A stretch of DNA of 5,193 bases from Methanocellaceae archaeon UBA148 (GTDB lineage Archaea; Halobacteriota; UBA148): NCBI GenBank assembly GCA_002495885.1, contig DAHG01000072.1, positions 1-5,193 of the forward strand, given 5' to 3'. Position numbers and translations under genes: made by a program. Positions 1-5,193 of this stretch are shown one piece after another. Numbering within the stretch: position 1 is the first letter of the stretch; every line of letters starts with the position of its first letter. The notes under the pieces are model-generated. The model made no database searches, was not told the origin of the DNA, and was given only the letters and a program-made list of their open reading frames with translations.

Positions 1-2632
1 CCTCAATTACAGCGCAAAGGGAGTCACCTCTGATGTGGCAGTCTCAGACCTTCAGACGACAATAATATCTTCGGCAGCCAAGACCGCGGTGTGGACAGGG
101 TCCATGACATCTCGCGGATACAGTCTGGCTGACCATACATGGGTCGAGGGTGCTCAGACGAACTTCCCAGTGCTGGCATTGAACTTCTCTGCGATTAACG
201 AGACGGCGAATATCGGCTCGATAATCTTGACAGCAGGTGGAACCGCAAACGAATCTGGCAACGTAACGGTAAAGTTGGTAGAGGACGTTGCACCATTCGG
301 CTCTTACGAGAGCGAGACGGTATTAGCCACAGGAACCTTCACAGCAGATAACGGGGCAACGGTCTTAACGCCTTCAACCAACATTCAGGTCGTTGCTGGA
401 ACCAACAAGTATGTGCTTGTGATCGCAGACATTAGTGCGAATGTTCAGGCAGGCACAAGCGTAGTGATGACCTTGAATAACCCATCCACGGATTACAATG
501 CGACAGGCTACTACTCTGGAGCAAGGATCCAGGATGCAAGCACAACTGCGGTTTCAAACACCACATGGTCGACGGGAGCCATTACGGTCAGCCTTGGAGC
601 GAACAACACGATTCAGGGAGCAGTGGATGCACGCAATCAAACCTACGTTGAGGTAATGCAGTTGAACTTCGCGGCAACGCCTAATATGGAAGACGTTGTG
701 ATCTGGGGACTCAACCTGTCATTCTTGGGCACCGATGCCTACAACGACACATGGGAAGTTGGAATAGTCGACGATATGAATGACAACGGCCTGATTGATC
801 CAGGTTCCGATATCGTGCTTGGAACTGCCGCATTTGATGTCAACGGCACTGCACTAATCCGCGACTTCACCACGAACCTGACGGTCAATGGTACTATCGG
901 TGTGATGAACAGAAACAACGATACTGCCAATAGAACGATCATTTACGTGAACACGACCGACACATTCAACGTCACCGACACTCTGAAGATCAGGCTGAAC
1001 AGCTACAACGCGACTGGCGGCAGTTCTGGCCAACTGTTAACCAGTTCAGGTGTTACACAAACGTCCAACACGCTCACTGGAACAGGTAACGTGACAGTTT
1101 TCCCAGGTGCAGCTGATTTGCTTATGTTTAACAACGAAAACATATCGGCTGGTGCTAACACAAGCGTCGTAGTCTGGCAATTCAGAATCGAGGCTGGAAC
1201 GGTTGAGAACGTCACCATAAACAGCATAGACATAACCGAGGCAGGAACTGCAGATGCTGTGCAAGACATTGTACGTGTATTCCTGGTGAACGATACGGAT
1301 GTGGACGGAAAGTGGAACACGTCTGTAGGCGACAGCGGCATGATCTCGAACGCAGGAACGTTCAGCAGCGATAACGGTCGAGTAACGCTCACCTTAACCG
1401 CAAACAACACCATAACAAAAGGCAATTCGGCTAATTACCTGCTGGTTGTGGACACAGCGTCCACGTTCTACGAGGGTGAAACGTTGGTGTTCCTTATCAA
1501 CAGGTCAACCACGAACGGTGAGCCAACCAGGCTACAGGGAGTGACCGCAACAGGTGCAACTTCGGGAGTAACCGTTTACAACAACTTCACGGCAAGCCCG
1601 ACCTCCAACTCAACGGTGGGATATGCCAGCATTGACGTCTACGCAGCTACGCAGACAACGGTAGGAATATTCAATGAAACAGCCACCAATAAAGAGGTTC
1701 TAAGGGTGAACTTCAATGCACCAAAGGGAGCAGTGAATATAACGGCCATAACGTTGACGGAGAACGGAACTGCAAGGATAGCAGCTGGAGGAGGCATTTC
1801 TGCGGTCAGTGTTTGGTACAACGGTCAGGTCTACAATACTACGAACAGCGCTGAGTGGACAGAGAACGGAACCCTGACACTAGCTACCTACTTACAGCCG
1901 GGTTGTGGTATGATCGTTAATGGAACGACCAACGAGGTCATCATAACAGTGAACACGACAACCAGTCTCGTAACCGGACAGACAGTAATATTCGAACTCA
2001 ACAGGACGTTGAACACATCAACCGTTATCCCAACAGGACAAGGATACTTTGCATCAGGCAATGTCTCAGGGCATACTCCAGACTCCTCTGCAACAGGCAA
2101 TCTAAGCAATTCAATCACCGTACAGGGTGCAGTAGGTCAGATATCCCTGAAGGCAGGTTGGAACTTCATTTCCGTGCCGAAGAAGCAGGATACCACCAAG
2201 GATACATTCGGTGAATTACTGAGTGGAATTGACTTCTCGGTAGCGTACACATACTCTCCAACCACGGGTTGGACACAGTTGACCAGCGATTCCTCGGTCC
2301 AGGTTCTGTATGGATACTGGGTCTACGTTAATACGCCGGGAACAGCATACCTCTCTTACCTGTCAGAGGGACAGACAGTACCAGCAAGCAGAGCACTCAC
2401 AGGCGATGCATGGAATGCGATAGGATTCTCAAACACCACGGCAACCAGTGCGAATGCGACGTTGAAGTCAGTTCAAGGCTCATGGAGCACAGTGATCGGA
2501 TGGGATGCAGCTGGCCAGAGTTACCAGGATGCAATCATATTCGAAGTGAATGACGGCACCAACATGAATCCGTACCAGGGTTACTGGCTATGGATGACAC
2601 AGGACGACACACTATCCGCAATAAGTGCATAA
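1..2632 (+). CDS. Large S-layer/adhesin-like surface glycoprotein, 3' part (5'-truncated by window edge)
   Basis: Secreted, probably surface-layer or adhesive protein; no enzyme motif is visible. The frame is open from position 2 (Leu-Asn-Tyr-Ser-Ala-Lys...) through the GTG at 35. That GTG has no Shine-Dalgarno sequence and no signal peptide after it, so it is internal and the true start lies left of the window. Counting residues from the GTG, four tandem modules are anchored on similar strands at about 50 (LALNFSA), 211 (MQLNFAA), 382 (WQFRIE) and 559 (RVNFNA). Most have a later D/ENG turn (102-107, 267-271, 443-448, 608-612). Residues 703-865 form a separate C-terminal domain with two GYW motifs. 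About 40 N-x-S/T sequons occur, nearly all before residue 703. I see one cysteine and no C-terminal membrane helix or sorting motif. Candidate Ca-binding loops sit in modules 2 and 3. The surface role is inferred from architecture; the exact family is unknown to me. Confidence 0.85.
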   Translation, partial: LNYSAKGVTSDVAVSDLQTTIISSAAKTAVWTGSMTSRGYSLADHTWVEGAQTNFPVLALNFSAINETANIGSIILTAGGTANESGNVTVKLVEDVAPFGSYESETVLATGTFTADNGATVLTPSTNIQVVAGTNKYVLVIADISANVQAGTSVVMTLNNPSTDYNATGYYSGARIQDASTTAVSNTTWSTGAITVSLGANNTIQGAVDARNQTYVEVMQLNFAATPNMEDVVIWGLNLSFLGTDAYNDTWEVGIVDDMNDNGLIDPGSDIVLGTAAFDVNGTALIRDFTTNLTVNGTIGVMNRNNDTANRTIIYVNTTDTFNVTDTLKIRLNSYNATGGSSGQLLTSSGVTQTSNTLTGTGNVTVFPGAADLLMFNNENISAGANTSVVVWQFRIEAGTVENVTINSIDITEAGTADAVQDIVRVFLVNDTDVDGKWNTSVGDSGMISNAGTFSSDNGRVTLTLTANNTITKGNSANYLLVVDTASTFYEGETLVFLINRSTTNGEPTRLQGVTATGATSGVTVYNNFTASPTSNSTVGYASIDVYAATQTTVGIFNETATNKEVLRVNFNAPKGAVNITAITLTENGTARIAAGGGISAVSVWYNGQVYNTTNSAEWTENGTLTLATYLQPGCGMIVNGTTNEVIITVNTTTSLVTGQTVIFELNRTLNTSTVIPTGQGYFASGNVSGHTPDSSATGNLSNSITVQGAVGQISLKAGWNFISVPKKQDTTKDTFGELLSGIDFSVAYTYSPTTGWTQLTSDSSVQVLYGYWVYVNTPGTAYLSYLSEGQTVPASRALTGDAWNAIGFSNTTATSANATLKSVQGSWSTVIGWDAAGQSYQDAIIFEVNDGTNMNPYQGYWLWMTQDDTLSAISA
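35..2140 (+). repeat. Four tandem protein modules of ~160-177 residues in the surface glycoprotein
   Basis: These are protein-level repeats; I see no matching DNA-level repeat. Each module has a beta strand ending in hydrophobic-x-N/Q-F (codons at 182, 665, 1178, 1709), spaced 161, 171 and 177 residues. Modules 1, 3 and 4 follow with an I-T/I-L-T-x-x-G-T-A motif (ILTAGGTA, ITEAGTA, LTENGTA). All then have a turn before a second strand (FTADNG, FDVNG, FSSDNG, WTENG), and modules 1, 3 and 4 end with a strand like NKYVLVI, NYLLVVD or NEVIITV plus a G-x-T/S/L-V-x-F/M-x-L-N strand. Module 2 is the most divergent. More copies may lie left of the window. Boundaries are approximate because I aligned them by eye. 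Confidence 0.7.
2141..2629 (+). other. C-terminal internally duplicated GWN/GYW domain of the surface glycoprotein
   Basis: A 163-residue domain (residues 703-865 from the GTG at 35) differs from the upstream modules: aromatic-rich and almost free of sequons (two). Two similar halves can be seen. Half 1 runs from GWNFISVP (708-715) through Y-S-P-x-x-G-W to YGYWVYV (759-765). Half 2 runs from AWNAIGF (792-798) through WSTVIGWD to QGYWLWM (848-854). Similar 'GWN-x-I-S-x-P ... GYW' C-terminal domains occur in other archaeal surface proteins as far as I recall, but I cannot name a family. The chain ends shortly after the second GYW with no hydrophobic helix or basic tail. This domain is therefore a candidate for docking the protein to the envelope, which is inference. 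Confidence 0.6.
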
Positions 2633-2655
2633 GCCAAAACGCAAAAACAAACCAA

Positions 2656-2732
2656 GGGAGATTTAATCTCCCACCCCCCTTTCTTTTTTCTTTTATTTTT
2701 TTGGTTTAGTTTAATTTCATTTTTTTATTTTT
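2656..2732 (+). terminator. Hairpin plus oligo-T tracts after the surface glycoprotein gene
   Basis: Starting 24 nt after the stop codon, GGGAGAT (2656-2662) and ATCTCCC (2666-2672) form a perfect 7-bp stem with a TTA loop. It is followed by T-rich runs at 2684-2689, 2696-2702, 2720-2726 and 2728-2732. Archaeal RNA polymerase terminates at oligo-T stretches on the non-template strand, so the T runs alone would suffice; the hairpin may protect the 3' end or assist. Its placement between a long gene and a new TATA box supports the call. Confidence 0.7.
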
Positions 2733-2752
2733 AGAAAGAAGAAAGAAAGAAA

Positions 2753-2769
2753 GACAAAAACTTATATGG
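2753..2769 (+). promoter_or_regulatory. BRE/TATA promoter for the two-gene operon
   Basis: An A-rich BRE-like stretch (gacaaaaac, 2753-2761) precedes CTTATATG (2761-2768), a good archaeal TATA box. With the usual distance of roughly 25 nt, transcription would begin near 2790, only a few bases before the ATG at 2796. The A-rich sequence just before that ATG has no strong Shine-Dalgarno match, so the first gene is probably translated from a leaderless or nearly leaderless transcript. The start site is inferred from spacing. Confidence 0.6.
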
Positions 2770-2795
2770 TAAAGCGAAGGATAAAATAAAAAAAG

Positions 2796-3320
2796 ATGCG
2801 GATGAAGACAGACCCCCCCAAAAAGCTATTTTATGCTTTACTGATCATTTCATTTTTGATGGTGTTTTCAATCGTAGCGGTAGATGCACAAGGGGGAGCA
2901 CCAATATTACCCTGCACTTTTTATGGCAACGTCACCTTAGACGGGGCTTCCGCTTCCGTAGGTACAGAGATCCTAGCGAAAATCGACAATCAAGCCTGTG
3001 GAAATATAACCGTCATGGAGGAGGGAAAATATGGGGTAGCCGGCGGATTCGGTGCGAAGTTAGTTGTGATCGGGACGGCAGAGGACGAAAACAAGATAAT
3101 TTCGTTCTACGTGGACGGAGATGAGGCAGAGGAAAAAGCCATCTGGCACTCTGGAGGAGTTAACCGTCTGGATCTTAGCGTTAAGAAATCGAACGTTTTT
3201 GAAGGTGATGGTAATGTTGAAGGCGATGGAAAAATATCTATATTAATAGTTCCGATAGTGCTTGTGATTGCAGTTGCAATCCTATACGTAGGATTTAGAA
3301 GGAAAGGGGACAAGTGGTGA
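2796..3320 (+). CDS. Small type I membrane-anchored surface protein with a FYG/VGT beta domain
   Basis: This 174-residue protein should sit in the membrane with its domain outside. Residues 1-31 are a signal peptide: basic MRMK...KK, hydrophobic 11-29, likely cleavage after VDA (31). Residues 36-129 form a beta-rich domain with FYGNVT (42-47), VGT (55-57), EEGKYGVAGGFG (75-86), SFYVDG (103-108) and LDLSV (125-129). Cys40 and Cys68 could form a disulfide. Sequons are at Asn45 and Asn70. A short acidic-glycine spacer (136-145) leads to a membrane helix (147-166) and stop-transfer tail FRRKGDKW. The domain resembles the transthyretin/carboxypeptidase-regulatory-like folds of archaeal envelope proteins and is clearly paralogous to the N-terminal domain of the gene starting at 4240. 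Function is unknown; adhesion or an envelope scaffold is a guess. ATG at 2802 is an alternative start. A C7 tract lies in codons 6-8. The gene is co-transcribed with the next gene, which starts 4 nt after it. Confidence 0.85.
   Translation: MRMKTDPPKKLFYALLIISFLMVFSIVAVDAQGGAPILPCTFYGNVTLDGASASVGTEILAKIDNQACGNITVMEEGKYGVAGGFGAKLVVIGTAEDENKIISFYVDGDEAEEKAIWHSGGVNRLDLSVKKSNVFEGDGNVEGDGKISILIVPIVLVIAVAILYVGFRRKGDKW
2813..2819 (+). repeat. C7 homopolymer in the signal-peptide coding region
   Basis: Seven C in a row, followed by AAAAA, lie at codons 6-9 of the gene starting at 2796. Loss of one base would lead to a TGA within about ten codons, so this tract could in principle switch the gene on and off. 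It may equally be chance or a sequencing weak spot. Confidence 0.6.
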
Positions 3321-3321
3321 T
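3316..3321 (+). promoter_or_regulatory. Shine-Dalgarno site overlapping the upstream stop codon
   Basis: GGTGAT, complementary to the usual archaeal 16S rRNA 3' end, contains the TGA stop (3318-3320) of the upstream gene and lies 3 nt before the ATG at 3325. This suggests translational coupling of the two genes and fixes the start of the second. Confidence 0.65.
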
Positions 3322-3324
3322 TAA

Positions 3325-4119
3325 ATGAAAGTTACGGTTATTGCTCTGTCCTTATTACTGATATTTACATTAATGCATATGTCGGCTACAGTGTCGGCTG
3401 AAGCTGTACCGAGTTTTCCTCTTGTTTTATATGGCGAGGTGAGTTATAAAGACGGTTCTCCCGCTCTGAATGTGTCGGTGAGTGCAAAAAATGAGAGTTC
3501 TGGTCAATCTTTGACTGCCACCGTAAAAGAAGGGAACTGGTCAATTGAAGTATCTAAAATTGCACATAGCGGAGACGAAGTTCTAATTATTGCGAAAGAT
3601 GCATGGCACAACGAAATAAGTAAAAAGGTTAATTTAAGCGTTGAACCGCAACGATTGGACTTGGTTTTTGGGGTAAACATGCCTACCACTCCACCGCCGA
3701 TACCGGCCCCTTCAAGTCCACCCTCTAGTGGTGGTGGAGGGTCAAGTACACCCACGCCTGCACCAACACCATCGTCCACTCCAGTTTCAACACCAACACC
3801 AACTCCCGCACCCACACCCACACCTACGCCCACCCCCACTCAAACGCCAACCCCTACACCAACACCAACTCCCGCACCCACACCCACACCCACACCTACG
3901 CCCACCCCCACTCAAACGCCAACCCCTACACCAACACCAACTCCCACTCCTATCCTCACTCCAAGACCCTCACTGATATCTGAAAGACCGTCATCTGAGA
4001 GACCATCGAGTACCTTTGACTTAAATTCAGAGAAAATTATGCTAGTATCTGGTGTAATTTTGGTTGTATCGGCTTTGGTTGCATTAATGTTATATCGACG
4101 CAAGGGCAAGAAACTTTAA
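3325..4119 (+). CDS. Membrane-anchored surface protein with beta head domain and long Thr-Pro stalk
   Basis: This 264-residue type I membrane protein has residues 1-25 as signal peptide (hydrophobic 5-17, cleavage probably after VSA at 25). The head domain, about 29-118, begins PLVLYGEVSYKDGSPALNVSV, cut here only by its own end, and finishes RLDLVFG (110-116); it resembles the first half of the neighbours' YG-V-G domain and so may share an Ig/transthyretin-like fold. Sequons are at Asn49, 56, 71 and 103. A Pro/Ser segment and GGGG (136-139) lead into an almost pure Thr-Pro stalk (142-209). ERPSSERPSS (220-229) follows, then a membrane helix (238-257) and the basic tail YRRKGKKL. The Thr-rich stalk is a likely O-glycosylated spacer lifting the head through or above an S-layer, which is inference. 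It is the second gene of an operon with 2796-3320, and no clear terminator follows. Confidence 0.85.
   Translation: MKVTVIALSLLLIFTLMHMSATVSAEAVPSFPLVLYGEVSYKDGSPALNVSVSAKNESSGQSLTATVKEGNWSIEVSKIAHSGDEVLIIAKDAWHNEISKKVNLSVEPQRLDLVFGVNMPTTPPPIPAPSSPPSSGGGGSSTPTPAPTPSSTPVSTPTPTPAPTPTPTPTPTQTPTPTPTPTPAPTPTPTPTPTPTQTPTPTPTPTPTPILTPRPSLISERPSSERPSSTFDLNSEKIMLVSGVILVVSALVALMLYRRKGKKL
3790..3945 (+). repeat. In-frame tandem DNA repeat (66 and 72 bp plus 18-bp partial) encoding the Thr-Pro stalk
   Basis: Copy A (3790-3855, 66 bp) and copy B (3856-3927, 72 bp) are identical at base level except for one extra hexamer (ACA/CCC) in B. An 18-bp start of a third copy follows at 3928-3945. Copies begin exactly on codon boundaries and encode 22 and 24 residues of T-P pairs with one A-P and one T-Q marker each. 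Identity including silent positions shows recent duplication rather than selection on protein alone. Stalk length is probably variable between strains. Confidence 0.9.
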
Positions 4120-4239
4120 AGATACGAACTGCATTTGTCTATTAAACCAAAAAGCTTTATTATATAGTAAGAAGTTTAATAAATAGATAAGTCCAATACC
4201 TGAAGGGGCGTAAAGATGAGGCAAATAAGGGGAGATTTA
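4120..4239 (+). promoter_or_regulatory. Intergenic promoter region with TATA box (4160-4167)
   Basis: In this AT-rich gap, TTATATAG at 4160-4167 is preceded by an A-rich BRE-like stretch (ccaaaaagc, 4147-4155). Transcription would begin near 4189 by normal spacing, giving the next gene a leader of about 25-50 nt, unlike the nearly leaderless promoter at 2761. Shine-Dalgarno-like sites lie before each of two in-frame ATGs: AAGGGG (4203-4208) before 4216 and GGGGAG (4229-4234) before 4240. I see no terminator hairpin or T tract for the upstream operon here, so some read-through is possible. Confidence 0.55.
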
Positions 4240-5193
4240 ATGAGAAAGTCGACTTCGATCGGCGTCATTGGGATGCTTATATTTTCCATGTTAACCATGA
4301 TGGCAATACCATCCGTGTTGGGGGGGCAGCCCGTTATACCTGCTTCTTTTTATGGAGATGTAACTGTGAATGGGTCGCCAGCACCTGTTGGTACAATAAT
4401 CACGGGAACAATAGTTTCTGCTGCGGGGTCGCCAGGAACTGGTAGTATAACGACTACGGAAGCGGGTAAATACGGTGGAGCTGGTGGATTTGGTTTAGTG
4501 GTACTAAGTGTTCAAACCGATAGTGATAGTGATATTGGAAAAACGATACAATTTTATGTAAAACTTCCGTCAGGAGCAGAAGGCCTGGCGGATCAAACTG
4601 CCACTTATGTTTCTACTCCGACTCAATTGAATTTAACCGCTACGGTGTCAACAGGGACGCCACCGACCATAACATCCTATTCGCCTACCGATACTACGCC
4701 GAATGATTACGAGGCTGCGACAAGAACGTTCTCGGTCACCGCTGATCAGCCGACAACAGTGACGTGGAGCATAAATGGGACCGTGGTCGAAACGGATGTA
4801 GGCGTACCTGCTTCTACAGCTGCCAGTTATACGAATGTGAGTGCAGTAACAGGCTACTGGAGTGTTTCTGCGGTTGCGACTAACGTCAGCTCATCGCTGT
4901 CTGATACGCAGACATGGTATTGGACGGTGGAAGATATCACGCCACCTGCTCAGGTAACAGGCTTAACCAACAGCACGCCAAGCTCGACTGGGGTTAATTT
5001 GTGGTGGAATGCGAATACGGAATCGGACCTCGCAGGCTATAAGGTATATCAGGACGGCTCTTTGCTCGGAGCCACCACCAACACCTACTACAACGTGACC
5101 GGGCTAGCGCCACTCGTGACGTACGAGTTCAAGGTTTCTGCATACGATATCCATTCCTTGCAAGGAACGAATGCAACCATAAGTGTCACTACC
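4240..5193 (+). CDS. Multidomain surface protein: signal peptide, FYG/VGT domain, Ig-like, FN3 (3'-truncated by window edge)
   Basis: The frame is open for 318 codons to the last base with no stop, so the C-terminus is outside the window. Residues 1-28 are a signal peptide (basic RK, hydrophobic 7-27). Residues 31-136 form a domain paralogous to that of the 2796 gene: FYGDVT (37-42), VGT (50-52), TEAGKYGGAGGFG (73-85), QFYV (104-107), LNLTA (130-134). Residues 141-231 form an Ig-like domain (SYSPTDTTP, RTFSVTADQ, VTWSINGT, W-x-V-S-A) of a kind I recall from methanosarcinal surface proteins. Residues 234-318 form a fibronectin type III domain (PAQVTGL, WWN, GYKVYQDG, LAPLVTYEFKVSAYD). About eight sequons occur. 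I chose ATG 4240 for its GGGGAG site 5 nt upstream; the in-frame ATG at 4216 adds eight residues (MRQIRGDL) and also has an upstream AAGGGG. It probably binds surfaces or other envelope proteins, which is inferred. Further repeats or an anchor are expected downstream. Confidence 0.85.
   Translation, partial: MRKSTSIGVIGMLIFSMLTMMAIPSVLGGQPVIPASFYGDVTVNGSPAPVGTIITGTIVSAAGSPGTGSITTTEAGKYGGAGGFGLVVLSVQTDSDSDIGKTIQFYVKLPSGAEGLADQTATYVSTPTQLNLTATVSTGTPPTITSYSPTDTTPNDYEAATRTFSVTADQPTTVTWSINGTVVETDVGVPASTAASYTNVSAVTGYWSVSAVATNVSSSLSDTQTWYWTVEDITPPAQVTGLTNSTPSSTGVNLWWNANTESDLAGYKVYQDGSLLGATTNTYYNVTGLAPLVTYEFKVSAYDIHSLQGTNATISVTT
4320..4326 (+). repeat. G7 homopolymer at the signal-peptide cleavage region
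   Basis: Seven G in a row encode the end of the signal peptide (Leu-Gly-Gly, residues 27-29) of the gene starting at 4240. Losing one G would give a TAA about a dozen codons later. It is comparable to the C7 tract in the paralogue at 2813-2819. Confidence 0.6.

Noticed and set aside
739..2118. Several minus-strand open frames inside the large surface gene
   Set aside because: They lie fully within a long, well-supported plus-strand gene, lack recognisable domains, promoters or ribosome-binding sites, and arise from its Thr/Asn-rich codon composition.
3107..3313. Minus-strand 68-codon frame within the gene at 2796
   Set aside because: It overlaps a supported gene with signal peptide and anchor, and has no start context or recognisable product.
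3718..3741. CCACC/GGTGG and CCCTC/GAGGG potential hairpin inside the gene at 3325
   Set aside because: It is explained by Pro codons (CCN) next to Gly codons (GGN) in the linker before the stalk.
3790..3945. CRISPR-like or mobile-element repeat
   Set aside because: The repeat is contiguous, codon-phased, has no spacers and encodes a Thr-Pro stalk within an intact gene.
3504..4109. Out-of-frame open frames over the Thr-Pro stalk (Gly-Val-rich on minus strand, His-Pro-Gln-rich on plus strand)
   Set aside because: These are low-complexity readings of the same hexamer repeat; a repeat with period divisible by three stays open in several frames without coding.
4156..4183. AT-only inverted repeat (TTTATTA / TAATAAA) around the second TATA box
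   Set aside because: Seven A-T pairs with a 14-nt loop in an AT-rich promoter are expected by chance; not convincing as an operator or terminator.
2656..4241. A 12-nt match GGGAGATTTAAT between the terminator hairpin (2656-2667) and the ribosome-binding region at 4230-4241
   Set aside because: It could hint at antisense pairing of the hairpin's right arm with the ribosome-binding site, but a purine-rich Shine-Dalgarno-like 12-mer can recur by chance and nothing else flanking it is shared.
1..5193. Electron-transfer conduit or enzyme function for the surface proteins
   Set aside because: I looked for haem-binding CxxCH and clusters of cysteines or catalytic motifs; there are only a few isolated cysteines and no such motif.

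Overview
The window reads as part of an archaeal genome, most likely a euryarchaeon related to the methanogens or anaerobic methane/alkane oxidisers. The evidence is indirect. Every gene encodes a secreted surface protein rich in N-glycosylation sequons (N-x-S/T). Candidate promoters are TATA boxes preceded by A-rich BRE-like sequence, and the first long gene is followed by oligo-T tracts. The last gene carries an Ig-like domain (SYSPTDTTP...ATRTFSVTADQ) of a kind I know from Methanosarcina-like and ANME surface proteins. No marker gene is present, so lineage is an inference.

Layout: all four genes are on the + strand. (1) Positions 1-2632 hold the 3' part of a very large S-layer/adhesin-like gene. 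Its frame is open to the left edge, so the GTG at 35 is not its start. The visible protein has four tandem modules of about 160-177 residues, loaded with sequons, then a 163-residue C-terminal domain that is itself an internal duplication (GWN...GYW / AWN...GYW). (2) Positions 2633-2795 are intergenic: a perfect 7-bp hairpin, several oligo-T tracts, a homopurine tract, and a TATA box for the next gene. (3) Positions 2796-3320 and 3325-4119 are two genes 4 nt apart, almost certainly one operon. Each encodes a small type I membrane protein: signal peptide, one beta-rich domain outside, one C-terminal membrane helix, basic tail. The second has a long Thr-Pro stalk built by tandem duplication at DNA level. 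(4) Positions 4120-4239 are a short AT-rich gap with a TATA box. (5) From 4240 (or 4216) to the right edge runs the 5' part of another surface protein: signal peptide, a domain clearly paralogous to that of the 2796 gene, an Ig-like domain, then fibronectin type III. It has no stop codon in the window.

Together this looks like a cell-envelope locus: one large glycosylated, probably layer-forming or adhesive protein and three proteins that share, fully or in part, a 'YG-V-G' beta domain, shown either on membrane anchors or at the head of a multidomain chain. No enzyme, haem-binding (CxxCH), mobile-element, RNA or CRISPR feature is visible. The points most worth following are the duplicated C-terminal domain of a protein with no membrane anchor, the shared head domain in three consecutive genes, and G7/C7 homopolymers at the signal peptides of two paralogues.
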